A stretch of 64,000 nucleotides of DNA from Nitzschia sp. DOCU1 (taxonomy: Eukaryota; Bacillariophyta; Bacillariophyceae; Bacillariales; Bacillariaceae), in contig OX595994.1 in assembly GCA_951394045.1 (NCBI GenBank), forward strand, positions 1,116,001-1,180,000. Direction: 5' to 3'. Within the stretch, counting starts at the first letter, position 1. Every line of letters begins with the position of its first letter. Below, in pieces: positions 21,365 to 31,201 of this stretch. The notes beneath the pieces are model-generated. The model was given only the letters and a program-made list of their open reading frames with translations. It made no database searches and had not been told where the DNA came from. A program made the translations under genes and the position numbers.

Positions 21365-22284
21365 TGAGATGGATGCAGTAAGAGAGCCTAAAAAGCCGAT
21401 GATCACCAAACTGGAAATAACCAAGCTGGCCGGATAAAAATACCTCTACTGCCTTCTTGATGACTCAGAAAGAGTAAAGTGGAAAGAAATGGAATGTAGA
21501 TCGATGATAATGACGATTCCAAAAGGAAATTTCTCTATCTTCTAACTTTTCCTGGCGATTGTAAAAGCCCGGCCCATCTGCCATCGACCGAGATTCCGCA
21601 TCGGTCGAAATCGTTGGTGAAAGCGAACGATGACCAAAGGCGATAGAATTTCGCGCAAGAAATGCCGTGGTGCCAACGAAGAAATATGCGGTATGACCGG
21701 TACTGGCAAGGCAGGCTCGCTAGCGTCGTTTTGTACGTAACTGCCGCCACCACAACTAATGTGCGCGATCACAGACGCGAACGATTACTTCGACCAGAAG
21801 ATCCGGGGATGCCAACGACGGTCCCTTGCCGTCTAACTGCTTCTATCTATTCTCGACTACCGGTAGGATCAAAAGTGCTTTCCACTGTACTGTAGAGTCG
21901 AGTCTCACTCTATCTATTTCAGGCTATGTACAGTTTTTACGTGATGGTAGAGTGTCTACCTGGTATTAGCAGCAGTAGGGACGGTCGATACGAGGAAAAG
22001 CCCGGTTTCGGCCCTTGCAAAGTACCTCAGTATGAGATGGCGGAGAAAGGATCGATTGCAGTTCAGAGGTTGTTGTTTGGTGGTGAGATCAAAGCAAAGC
22101 CTGGAATTGCCTGCAAGCGGCAAGTCCTAGTCCATCACTGCTGACACTAGACACTGGTACTATCCGCTTCGAGGCAACCAAGCCGACAAAAATGGCACCA
22201 CAGCGCGCAGGGTTCCATTGTTCCAACTTTGATCATTATCACCATACACTACATCGAGAATGCCAAATCAACCAATCAATCAAA
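21365..22284. other. Intergenic 0.92 kb upstream of the sirtuin gene
   Basis: No supported gene. It contains an exact CTACCGGTAG palindrome at 21857-21866. Confidence 0.45.
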
Positions 22285-23478
22285 TCACATCATCACTCCT
22301 TCGTCTCCTTCTTCATCCAAGATTCCACCAAGCCCCATGGCATCGTCTTGTTGTGTCCATTCGTAAAAGTCATTGACATTTCGGTAAAGTTCCTGGATTA
22401 GTTCATCATTGGAAAAGTCGACCGGAATCTGCACCGTCACCGAATTATCATGATGAATGGTAAATCTATAGCCAGTTTCTTGATGTCGTTGTCGTCGTTT
22501 CCGCATCGCCGAGGATGATGTATTGTAGGGCCGTGATTCTGTCACCAAGACTTGCAATTCTTCCCAATACTTTCCAAAGGATTCCAATTGTAAATAATCA
22601 AAGTGTTGATCCAATAATCTCAGCAAGCGTCGATAGGCCACGAGACGTTCCAAGGGCGTGACAGCATTTGTAAATTGCACATGACTTAGAATTCGTGCCA
22701 ATAATTGTTGCCGGAGTTTCGGCGTGTTTCGAATCATGCCCCGAGTTTCCAAATTGGCTTGAGCATCTCTCAAAGCTTTTTGGTAGAGTTTGTCAAATTT
22801 CGTCCAATTGATGCGTCGGACAAATCGTTCTCTGCCGGTTTCCCATGCCGTCTTGCCACGACGAACGACTTGGCCCGCCAAGTATTCTTCGTCCAATTCT
22901 GGATTTGCAACATCATCATCTTCTTCTACAACTTGCAATTTGGGTACGGGCAAATCAGCCATGCGAAGCAATTTGATGACTTGACGTTGCACATGTCTCG
23001 AGACTTTTGTGGGCATGGATAACAAGTGGGGTGGAGGTACTTGCAATTCAACACGACGACGACTGGTCGTCGGTTGTGCGGCAGCCGCCGGTCCCGAATG
23101 TGCACTTGAAAAGGCCATGACAAATTCAATTTCCACCAGATTGTTATTGCTTGGAAATGCCACGGGTGACGAAGACTTTTCCAGTTGAATCACGGCATCA
23201 ATGTACGAGTTCAAATTTTGAATGGCCTTGAGATTGACTTGGACGGCAGTTTTAGGCAGACCTTGCTGGGCCGCCATGTCGGGGTGACATTTGAGAATGA
23301 ATGGTTGAATCAACTTTTTCAGATTTAATGTAGCAAAACTTCGTCTGCGACCAGCAGAAGACGACGCTTGGAACGAGACATCCACCAAGGAAAAAAGGTG
23401 CGTCGTCGATCGACGCCAGTTCCCACCAGTAGCCGACGACGACGATGACCGAAACCCGGCAAAGGAAATGCGCCACAT
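22285..23478 (-). CDS. Mitochondrial TCAIM-like protein (DUF4460 domain)
   Basis: Single exon, 397 aa, ATG at 23478. The N-terminus (MWRISFAGFRSSSSSATGG) is Arg/Ser-rich, as in mitochondrial presequences. Residues 52-100 match DUF4460, a J-domain-like module: LKKLIQPFILKCHPDM, then NLKAIQNLNSYIDAV. The rest is helical, with an Arg-rich block (LERLVAYRRLLRLLDQHFDYL) and a C-terminal strand region (YRFTIHHDNSVTVQIPVDF) that could be the DUF4461 part of the family. In animals TCAIM-type proteins are mitochondrial with poorly known function. The gene is divergent from the GT8 gene at 23922. Confidence 0.8.
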   Translation of the reverse strand: MWRISFAGFRSSSSSATGGNWRRSTTHLFSLVDVSFQASSSAGRRRSFATLNLKKLIQPFILKCHPDMAAQQGLPKTAVQVNLKAIQNLNSYIDAVIQLEKSSSPVAFPSNNNLVEIEFVMAFSSAHSGPAAAAQPTTSRRRVELQVPPPHLLSMPTKVSRHVQRQVIKLLRMADLPVPKLQVVEEDDDVANPELDEEYLAGQVVRRGKTAWETGRERFVRRINWTKFDKLYQKALRDAQANLETRGMIRNTPKLRQQLLARILSHVQFTNAVTPLERLVAYRRLLRLLDQHFDYLQLESFGKYWEELQVLVTESRPYNTSSSAMRKRRQRHQETGYRFTIHHDNSVTVQIPVDFSNDELIQELYRNVNDFYEWTQQDDAMGLGGILDEEGDEGVMM

Positions 23479-23921
23479 GCAATGAAATGGAGACTCAATT
23501 CTTGCTACCTAACGGTAGAATAGGATGAGCTGGGACGTCGCAAGTCGAGTTTCGGCAGGGTGCAAGAGGCCTTTTATCTCGCTATGATAGGCTCCACCAT
23601 TGTCGATCGACTCACTCCTGAAAACTCGTGGTAGTAGAAAAACACAAAGCGTGGAAACGGTTTAGTCCAACTAGTCGTCCATCAGACATCGCGACGACAA
23701 GAAGCGCGGAATTATTTAGTCCAACTAGTCATTCATCTGACATCACGATGACGAAAAAGAAGCATCTCATCAAAATCTAATCACGATGATGAATCTCGCT
23801 TCGGTCACTTCCTTTTCCTGATGCACCTTGCACTTCTTCTCCATCAGCCCTTTGACATTATACATTTCCCCCTTGCTATTGTGCTTGTGCTTTTGTGCTT
23901 CTTACCTATTTATATCTGGCC
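23479..23921. promoter_or_regulatory. Divergent upstream region with imperfect 54-bp repeat
   Basis: Holds the promoters of the TCAIM-like (minus) and GT8 (plus) genes. A direct repeat lies inside it. Confidence 0.45.
23661..23752. repeat. Imperfect direct repeat, period 54 bp
   Basis: The 16-mer TTTAGTCCAACTAGTC occurs at 23661 and again at 23715. It is followed in both copies by related sequence (CCATCAGACATCGCGACGA versus TTCATCTGACATCACGATGA). A weaker third version of the ATCACGATGATGA end lies near 23780. Confidence 0.8.
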
Positions 23922-25253
23922 ATGCTTGCTTCTTCTTCGTCACTATCCTCCCGTCTTCATCAACGAGCCGCGCCCATTTTGTATCGACCCAAAACGTCAC
24001 CATCACCCACTCCCACTAATTGGCGCAAGGTCGTCTTGTATGTTCCAATGATAGCAGTGGTGGGTGTTTTGTTGAATTATCATTTTGGAGTACCCGATTA
24101 TGATACTTCCTACAAGGCCTTGTTAGAAGTCGATGTGCCAGCAGTATCATCGGCAGGCGCATCCAAACCTCAAACAACCAAGGCACTGATGCCATCATCC
24201 AACCAGAATGAATGGTGCACTCGTGTGCAACGTGCCCGGGCAGACTTGTCTGCGGCGTTACACATTCAAGTTCCTTGTGAAACAATGCAACCGGCCAAAT
24301 CGGCCATTGTTTGCATGTTGACAGATGGAGTCTCGGACGAACAAGCTACCAAAGTGGTTTTTACCGCCAGAAATTATATAGAAGGTGCCATGGCCTTGGG
24401 GGCGAGTTTGATGGAGTTTGTCGACCACAAGCAAACACACATGCTACTGTTGTTACGAGAAGGATTTGCTTTGGCAGATGACGATGTAGTACGATTGCAA
24501 TCGGTGGGATGGATACTGGGAACGGCACCCAATGTGCCCATTCCGAAACGATTTCTGCCACGATTTCCAAGATACAAAACGACCTACACCAAGATTTCTG
24601 CTATTGGACTGGCCGAATATGATTGTGTCATGCTCATGGATGCCGATACGTTAGCCGTGGGAGATTTACGCGAAATCATGACCTGTCAACTCTTTCAAGA
24701 ACCTCAACATCGTATCGGTGGTACGTTGGATTTGTATCGGGGACATTGGCATTACTTTAATACAGGATCCATCTTGTGGCGACCCAATTCGAAAGAAATG
24801 GATCGTGTCTTTGCCTTGACGACGGATCCTTCCTTTATGAAAGCCTTTTCGAGTGATCAAGACTTTTTGAACAATGTCTATCCGGAACGTTTGAATAATA
24901 CCTTGAATCATGAAATCATGCAAGGTCACATCCAATCTATACCAGGAGGTCAAGTCGTGGACATGACATGGGATTACAATGCACAAACTCATGTCGAAGT
25001 CGAACAGTCCGCATGGTGGGAATCCAAACGACCGACGGTACGGATATTACACTTCACGCAAAAAAAGGGATGGCAATGCCAAGAACGGCATGAACCTCCA
25101 CCTCCACTATCGGAAATGCCCACGAAATGCGACAAGGAAATTCCAATATGCTATTGTCGGGAAGCTCACTTGTATTGGAATGCATTGAGCAAAGCACAAG
25201 CATTGGCGAATGCCACAATAGCCTTGGCGCATGGCAGCAAGGCGGATGCGTAG
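23922..25253 (+). CDS. GT8-family type II membrane glycosyltransferase
   Basis: Single exon, 443 aa from ATG 23922, the first ATG in the frame. A basic cytosolic tail is followed by a signal-anchor (VVLYVPMIAVVGVLLNYHF, about residues 38-56). The lumenal domain has KISAIGLAEYDCVMLMDADT with the DxD site Asp240-Ala-Asp242, FNTGSILWRP, and HFTQKKGW as the C-terminal H-F-x-G-x-x-K-P-W-like block. Several Cys lie near the end (CDKEIPICYC). It belongs to the same superfamily as the gene at the left edge but differs clearly from it. Golgi glycan synthesis is inferred from topology; sugar specificity is unknown. Confidence 0.85.
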   Translation: MLASSSSLSSRLHQRAAPILYRPKTSPSPTPTNWRKVVLYVPMIAVVGVLLNYHFGVPDYDTSYKALLEVDVPAVSSAGASKPQTTKALMPSSNQNEWCTRVQRARADLSAALHIQVPCETMQPAKSAIVCMLTDGVSDEQATKVVFTARNYIEGAMALGASLMEFVDHKQTHMLLLLREGFALADDDVVRLQSVGWILGTAPNVPIPKRFLPRFPRYKTTYTKISAIGLAEYDCVMLMDADTLAVGDLREIMTCQLFQEPQHRIGGTLDLYRGHWHYFNTGSILWRPNSKEMDRVFALTTDPSFMKAFSSDQDFLNNVYPERLNNTLNHEIMQGHIQSIPGGQVVDMTWDYNAQTHVEVEQSAWWESKRPTVRILHFTQKKGWQCQERHEPPPPLSEMPTKCDKEIPICYCREAHLYWNALSKAQALANATIALAHGSKADA

Positions 25254-25695
25254 AAACAAGGGCAACGAGATTTTGTTGCGGCGTCGACATGTGGATGCTG
25301 TTGGAGGGTGTCTACTACTAGCTAGCTAGGATGGTCACTGGATACAGAGTACAGCGGCCGTGCATTGACGCACTACGCGGGATGCTCAAGTGCCACTTTT
25401 ATTCCGAGGAACTCTGATGAAATGGGGAATTGATGGATACCATTCATCAACGAGTCCTTCTCTCTTCCTAGCTTGTTCCATCTCCTAGAGATTAGCCTTG
25501 TTGCTACCATTACTCTACCTAGCTAGTAGTAGCTATGATATCGTTCACTTGTTGCCACAATATGGCTAGACGACTTTTCGGTGCGCATACTGATGATGTT
25601 GGAGCAAGCCACAAACTAGTTACATCTTCGCCAACTACTGGTACACGATCCTACTCTAGCTAGACATACTATTCGTTGTAACACCCAACTATTGA
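25254..25695. other. Intergenic between convergent genes
   Basis: No gene seen. It has a cluster of CTAGCTAG-type palindromes (near 25319, 25520 and 25657). Confidence 0.45.
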
Positions 25696-26139
25696 TTAAA
25701 GAGGAATGAATCTCGTTTGGTGAGCCGCCGAAACACCAGGTCGTCCGTGCCTGACGGGCTTGTAAGTAATAGCGAATTCACCCAAATACATGCCAATCAT
25801 TTCTGGCTTCATTTCCACACCACAGAACATTTTTCCGTTGTAGATACCAATAATGGATCCAACCATTTCAGGAACGATGATCATGTTTCGCAAGTGGGTC
25901 TTGACACCACGGGGCTTTTCACCCTGAGGAGCTTCCTTCTTGGCTTGTCGGAGGCGCTTGATCAAAGCCATGGGCTTGCGCTTCAAACCACGGGACATGC
26001 GACGGCGGGCACGGCACGTGACCAAGTCCATCAATTCATCATTGGTCAAGTCCAACAAGGCCTCCAATTCGATACCACGAAAGGTGAACTTTCGGAATTG
26101 ACGCTTTTTGCGGAGTTCGGCAACTTTATCGGCATCCAT
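25696..26139 (-). CDS. RPS15: 40S ribosomal protein uS19 (S15)
   Basis: Single exon, 147 aa, the normal eukaryotic length. Typical blocks: [50 protein letters not shown] and [16 protein letters not shown]. uS19 sits in the small-subunit head near the decoding site. It is transcribed divergently from the DDX54-like helicase, so two ribosome-related genes share one upstream region. Confidence 0.97.
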   Translation of the reverse strand: MDADKVAELRKKRQFRKFTFRGIELEALLDLTNDELMDLVTCRARRRMSRGLKRKPMALIKRLRQAKKEAPQGEKPRGVKTHLRNMIIVPEMVGSIIGIYNGKMFCGVEMKPEMIGMYLGEFAITYKPVRHGRPGVSAAHQTRFIPL

Positions 26140-26810
26140 GATGAATTACTACTACAAGTCTGTCTACAAGAGTTTGGAGAGGGCGATGCAAAAAGGGAAC
26201 TTGTGAGTAACACTGTTGCAAATGGGAATGATTGTGATATAAACGAGGCTGGAAATCCTCTCGAGCGCTAGCACCAAGGCCTTTCTCAACACCCCTCCAC
26301 AAACATTGATTCGTCCCTTCATTCATTCCACCCAAGTGGAACGACATACAACGCCGTCTACAACTACTCGTCGAGGGATATCCTCTGCTACAAATTGCTG
26401 CATCATCATGGTCGACAGGCAAAGGCACTCACATTCAAACTATATACGTTCTTGCTGGCAAGTAGTTAGTTGGTTCCACAACGACACGAGATGGTGGGCA
26501 CCGACGATGATGAGATGATGAGGTGCTCTTGCGGTCATGTTGGCAGTGGAAGGCCTTTCGTAGGTCTGGTACTAAATTTTACGTATCAAAAATAGTAAGT
26601 GGTGAAAGGAGCGTAAAGTTGAAGTCGTCTGGGTCGAAGATATGCATTCCCATTTGGAGTCACGAGTCGCTTTGCGACCACCGATTTTTTCCCGCGCGTG
26701 CCTTCTTTGGTTTATTTGATCTTCTGCAATCCAATTGCACTCCAACGAAAAGCCCATCGCATTCATGGAACTGTTGCTGTTGTTGTTTTCCACGACGAGT
26801 CGATAGCAAG
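26140..26810. promoter_or_regulatory. Divergent upstream region, uS19 / DDX54-like helicase
   Basis: A 671-bp gap between two start codons. The helicase frame stays open through part of it (from a GTG at 26523), but the first ATG is 26811. No clear element identified. Confidence 0.4.
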
Positions 26811-29675
26811 ATGGCGCCCGCCAATGGGAAAGGTGGTGGGGGAAGTGGCGGAAACGGCTTCAAGCCAATGGGCTTGAGTGACCCCGTCTTCAAGGGGATT
26901 GTGAGAATGGGCTTTCGAAATCCGACTCCGGTGCAGCGCAAAGCTTTGCCCGTCGTACTTTCGGGTGCCGATACAGTTGTCATGGCCCGAACGGGTAGTG
27001 GAAAGACCTGTGCGTTTTTGATTCCACTGCTGGAAACCTTGTTGGCGAATCCATCCTCGTCGACGGGCCTCGGTGCTGCGTCGACACAACGCAAAGGTGT
27101 GCGAGCCCTCGTTTTGAGTCCTACCAGAGAATTGTCGCTTCAGACTCTACGAGTGTTGAAGAAGTTGTCGCATTTCACAGATATTCGATCAATTGGGATT
27201 CATGGAGGAGAGGGAATGGAAAATCAATTCGACGCTTTGAGTAGCAAGCCTGATGTGATTGTGGCGACGCCCGGTCGATTGGCGCATCACCTTTCTGAAA
27301 TTCCAGACTTTGATCTCAAGGATTGTCAGATTTGTATATTGGACGAAGCAGATAGGCTCATCGAAATGGGCTTTGTAATGCAGCTCCGAGAGATTGCTCG
27401 GGCCCTGCCGCAAGATCGTTGTCAAAAGGTACTACTGAGTGCGACGATGCCAAAAGTTCTTGTGGAATTTACCAAAGGCGGCTTCACCACAGACCCGCAA
27501 GTGGTTCGACTGGATTCAGAAGCAACAGTCAGCGAGGATTTGAGGATAAGTTTCATTACCTGTCGGAGCTTAGAAAAGGATGCGGTTCTGCTGCAGATTC
27601 TAAGTGCCATTAAAGAAGACACGGAGAAACACGAGGGCACTCGAACTGGGTTGACGTTGATCTTTTGTGCGACCCGGCACCACGTTGAATATCTCGCAAC
27701 GCTACTTCAGGCGAGTGGTCAAAAGGCTACCATGATATATGGAACTTTGGATCACGAGGCACGGAATGCAAATTTGGCGGCCTTTCGAAATGGTACCAAA
27801 CCAATCATGGTAGTCACCGACGTTGCAGCTCGTGGAGTCGATATTCCCTTTATGGACCACGTCATCCACTATCATTTCCCTCCAACAGCTAAACTATTTA
27901 TTCACCGATCCGGTCGAGCGGCTCGTGCAGGCCGTATTGGATACTGTTGGGGGCTAGTGGAACCAGAAGAAATGCCCTACATGGTCGACTTGCATTTGTT
28001 CTTGGGACGAAAGCTGACTACTTCCATGGGTGCCACCACGACGGACCATCATGACTTGGAAGATGGTGGCGAGGACGAAGAGAAGAAGGAGACAGCCGTT
28101 GATCCCTACACACTGAATGAAATGACACCGGACATGGTACACTATGGTTCTGTGCCAGAAAGCATCCTGACGCTAGAAGTGGAGAATGTTCGACGTATAA
28201 TGGATTCCGAGCTTTCTGGTTCAGAACAGGCGGAATCGATGCGGGCGCTGTCAAAGGTGTGTAACAACGCCATGAAGCAATACCGCAAAACCCGCCCAGA
28301 AGCCAGTCGCGAAGGAGTCCGTCGTGCCAAGGCCATCTTGGAGGGCATCAAGGTGGAAACAGGAGAGCGAGTCCGTGGCTCTGCTATCCCACCCCATCCT
28401 CTTCTATTGGGGATTGAATTGGCCCAATATGAGCGAGACAAAGAGAAGGGAAAGATTGGCACGCTCAATGATTTGGAAAATCAGCGGAAACGACAGGAGT
28501 TTCTCCTCGCAATGGCGCGGTTTCGTCCAAAGGAGACCGTGTTTGAAGCCTTTGCTACTGGAGGCGGAAAGGATAGCGGCGTTGGGAGTCAAATTGACAG
28601 AGGGCGAACCACTGTCTCCTTCAAGAAGAATGACCCTAGTTTTGCTTTGTCGGCTATGAAGCATATGCGACGCCAGATGAGAATGGCGCGTGATAAGGGC
28701 TCCGCATTGGTAGTTGCAGGCAGTGTCCATGCCCTGGAGCAAAACAATGAAGCTGTCACCAAACAGAAAGATGTAGTTGCCAGCGACGATCATCATGCGG
28801 AAGAGGCTCCCAAAGGCAGTCTCGTGGAAAGCCTGCAAGTTCAAGCGACGGGCCACGATTCCGATCCTTCCCGACGTCGCCTGTCCAAGGCAGAGCGCCG
28901 GCGGCTCAAAAAGGATCCTTCGGCGCCTCTTTCTGCACCGAGCGAGAAGAAAAGTAAACCAAAGCGTGAGGCTGACTTTCGAGATCATGCTTTCTTTATT
29001 GAGAACGACGTTGTAAACAATCCTGAAGAAGCGCAGCGCCAGAAGCAGGTGGAAGCGGCCATGCAACCAAGTGCTGCTAATTCATTCAAGGGAATTGTTG
29101 GTAATGCGCTCAGGATCGAAGAAGCAATGCTCGACATTGTAGGTGATGAACGAGACGAGATGGTCCAAAAGCATCGAATGATGCGTTGGGACAAATCGAA
29201 ACGCAAATACATTCAGACGACGGTTGGTGCTGAACTCAGCGGTGACAGCAAGACAAAACGAATGAAGCTGGAGAGTGGCCAGGTTGTCAAATCAGACAAG
29301 ATGAAGCTTGGAGAGCTCTATGAGAAATGGCAAAAGAAGACGAATCGGTCTGTGGGTAGAGATGGTGTGTTTGATGTCGCGACGTCAAATGACGACGCGG
29401 GAAGCAGTGTCCCGAAGGGCCGCAAGGCTGGGAAGGGAGCCAACAAGAAGGAAGCACATACCGAGAAGCCCAAGTCTGCAAAGGCCATCAAGGTGGAGCG
29501 TGAACGCAAGCAGGATATGAAGTTGAAGAATATGAAAAAGGAGGATAGAAGAAGAATTGAACGATCAAAGAAGAACCAGCCAGGACACTCAAACAAGGGC
29601 CCCGGTCCCGGTCCGAAGAAAGTTTTCCCAGGAAAGAAAGGGAAAGCAGCCTCGTGGGGAGGGAAGAAAAGATAG
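26811..29675 (+). CDS. DDX54: DEAD-box RNA helicase DDX54/Dbp10, ribosome biogenesis
   Basis: Single exon, 954 aa from ATG 26811. A Gly-rich start leads into the Q motif (GFRNPTPVQRKALP). Then come ARTGSGKT (about 59-66), PTREL, TPGR, DEAD at 178-181, LLSATMPK, and DVAARGVDIP with HRSGRAARAGR in domain 2. The long C-terminus contains the DBP10CT region (FKGIVGNALRIEEAMLD, MRWDKSKRKYIQ) and a basic tail ending KAASWGGKKR. Dbp10/DDX54 acts in the nucleolus on large-subunit precursors. Domain order and the C-terminal block distinguish it from other DEAD-box proteins. Confidence 0.93.
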   Translation: MAPANGKGGGGSGGNGFKPMGLSDPVFKGIVRMGFRNPTPVQRKALPVVLSGADTVVMARTGSGKTCAFLIPLLETLLANPSSSTGLGAASTQRKGVRALVLSPTRELSLQTLRVLKKLSHFTDIRSIGIHGGEGMENQFDALSSKPDVIVATPGRLAHHLSEIPDFDLKDCQICILDEADRLIEMGFVMQLREIARALPQDRCQKVLLSATMPKVLVEFTKGGFTTDPQVVRLDSEATVSEDLRISFITCRSLEKDAVLLQILSAIKEDTEKHEGTRTGLTLIFCATRHHVEYLATLLQASGQKATMIYGTLDHEARNANLAAFRNGTKPIMVVTDVAARGVDIPFMDHVIHYHFPPTAKLFIHRSGRAARAGRIGYCWGLVEPEEMPYMVDLHLFLGRKLTTSMGATTTDHHDLEDGGEDEEKKETAVDPYTLNEMTPDMVHYGSVPESILTLEVENVRRIMDSELSGSEQAESMRALSKVCNNAMKQYRKTRPEASREGVRRAKAILEGIKVETGERVRGSAIPPHPLLLGIELAQYERDKEKGKIGTLNDLENQRKRQEFLLAMARFRPKETVFEAFATGGGKDSGVGSQIDRGRTTVSFKKNDPSFALSAMKHMRRQMRMARDKGSALVVAGSVHALEQNNEAVTKQKDVVASDDHHAEEAPKGSLVESLQVQATGHDSDPSRRRLSKAERRRLKKDPSAPLSAPSEKKSKPKREADFRDHAFFIENDVVNNPEEAQRQKQVEAAMQPSAANSFKGIVGNALRIEEAMLDIVGDERDEMVQKHRMMRWDKSKRKYIQTTVGAELSGDSKTKRMKLESGQVVKSDKMKLGELYEKWQKKTNRSVGRDGVFDVATSNDDAGSSVPKGRKAGKGANKKEAHTEKPKSAKAIKVERERKQDMKLKNMKKEDRRRIERSKKNQPGHSNKGPGPGPKKVFPGKKGKAASWGGKKR

Positions 29676-29985
29676 CTTTAAAATTCTCGAATTCATATTG
29701 CTTCATTTAGCTTTGTCGAGTCAATCCTACTACTGAATTGATCCCAGCCTTCACAATAGCCGGCAGAACTGGATTCGTCGGTTCGCATAAGTCGAATCGT
29801 AGTTGATTCAAGTCACGAGTATTGGATGTTCTCGTTGTTGCGAAAGATCTTGAAGAAGGCTGGTGCCAACACCTCTTTTGAAACCGGATTCTCCGACGAT
29901 CCATACAACCCGGCCTTGACAACTTCCATACCATACGTTCATTTCCAACCGGCGTCAAAAGGTTTCCTTCACCTTTCTCCTCACC

Positions 29986-30679
29986 ATGAGACTTTTATTT
30001 GCCATTTGTCTTCCTTTGTCACTTTTGGCATCTTCAAAGGCCTTCACCGTGCATCAGCCAGCATTTTCCGCAAATCAGGCATCATTGTTGTCGTTGCGCA
30101 TGGGGCAAGAACCCAACGATGCGGGACTTTCGAGGAGAGCTTTTGGTAGCACGCTAGGAGTTATGACGCTGGTGTCCACTGTGTTTGGAGGTTCAGGACC
30201 TGCATCTGCCTTCATGCCCTGTAAGTATCTTCTGGTTTGCGGTGCGTGTTCGGACAATATGAATATTGGTGGCCAGCCTCACTAGACAACCGTCGCCACG
30301 TCGGATCGACACAGCTTCTATGACTCTGGCAGACGAGATCAAGACGCTTGACTTTTCACTGCCATCTTATGATGCAATTTCTAGTAGTAAAGCAAGCGTT
30401 GAGACCGTGGAGGGGCTTGCTGAGAAGTATGCAACCCAGGAAGAAAAGCCAGCACCACGCGCCAAGGCGCCAAAGGAGTCCAGCCCAGGTAGCAACCCCA
30501 TGGCTAACGTTTTGCCTTCCATGAAGAAGAGCAATACCAAAGCACCCAAACCCAAACCGGCCCCCCTTCCACGGGAGAAGAAAGAGAAGGAAGAGCGGGA
30601 ACCGGTTATTAAGACTATGGATCTCTCGCTTCCTTCGTATGACGCCGGCACCAAGGAGAAGAGTATCTTTTCGCTCTAG
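29986..30679 (+). CDS. Thylakoid-lumen-targeted protein with duplicated SLPSYDA motif
   Basis: Two exons, 29986-30220 and 30315-30679, with a 94-nt intron (GTAAGT...ACACAG), give 199 aa. The targeting is tripartite. A signal peptide ends at an ASSKAF junction typical of diatom plastid import. A transit stretch follows, then a twin-arginine-type lumen signal (SRRAFGSTLGVMTLV) ending PASAF. The mature part begins with TLADEIKTLDFSLPSYDA and ends with IKTMDLSLPSYDA, separated by an Ala/Pro/Lys-rich linker. Intron phase fits only the ACACAG acceptor. Family not recognised; location in the lumen is inferred from the signals. Lys-rich linkers are common in small photosystem-associated proteins, but no such role is shown. 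Confidence 0.8.
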
Positions 30680-31201
30680 CTGAACAGACTAGTGCTTCCG
30701 GGAAATTGCTTTCATCAAACCTTCTCTTGGGCGTCCTCTGCTTCAGCTTCCAGAGACCAATAATTTATGGACACTGGGCGCCTATGATCGTCGACAACTC
30801 ACCACGGATCTCCGTAGGGTTGCAATAGTCAACGCAGAGAAACTTTAAGGATAATATTTCTAATCAGATCCCGCAGATACAAGTCTTATGTTGTGTACAA
30901 CTACTTAGTAGTTCTTAGAAGTTTGCAGTAGCCTTCGGATAGCACGTCGATTTTTGTCGAAATGCTATTACCCGTATCTCATCGCGGTGACAGAGTTTGA
31001 CTTCTCTGACGTCATCGACTGTTGTCAACCTCATGCGCGCTTTCGCGCGTTGTCGAATGATCGCAGAATCCAAAAACCTGCTCTCCCCTACCCCCTCCGA
31101 TGTCCTCGTCGCCCCTCACGCCACGAAAAGAAAGATATCTCACAAGAACCAAAGCCACCGATCTCGCATCGACGCGTCAGCACCACTTTGTATTCTCGAC
31201 G
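30680..31201. other. Intergenic, upstream of the plastid cyclophilin
   Basis: No gene seen. An in-frame ATG at 31100 would extend the cyclophilin by 34 residues but would bury its signal peptide. Confidence 0.45.

Noticed and set aside
28404..29066. 220-codon minus-strand frame
   Set aside because: Antisense to the DBP10CT region of the helicase; no family features.
31100..31201. N-terminal extension of the plastid cyclophilin
   Set aside because: It would place 34 charged residues before a textbook signal peptide and plastid junction.
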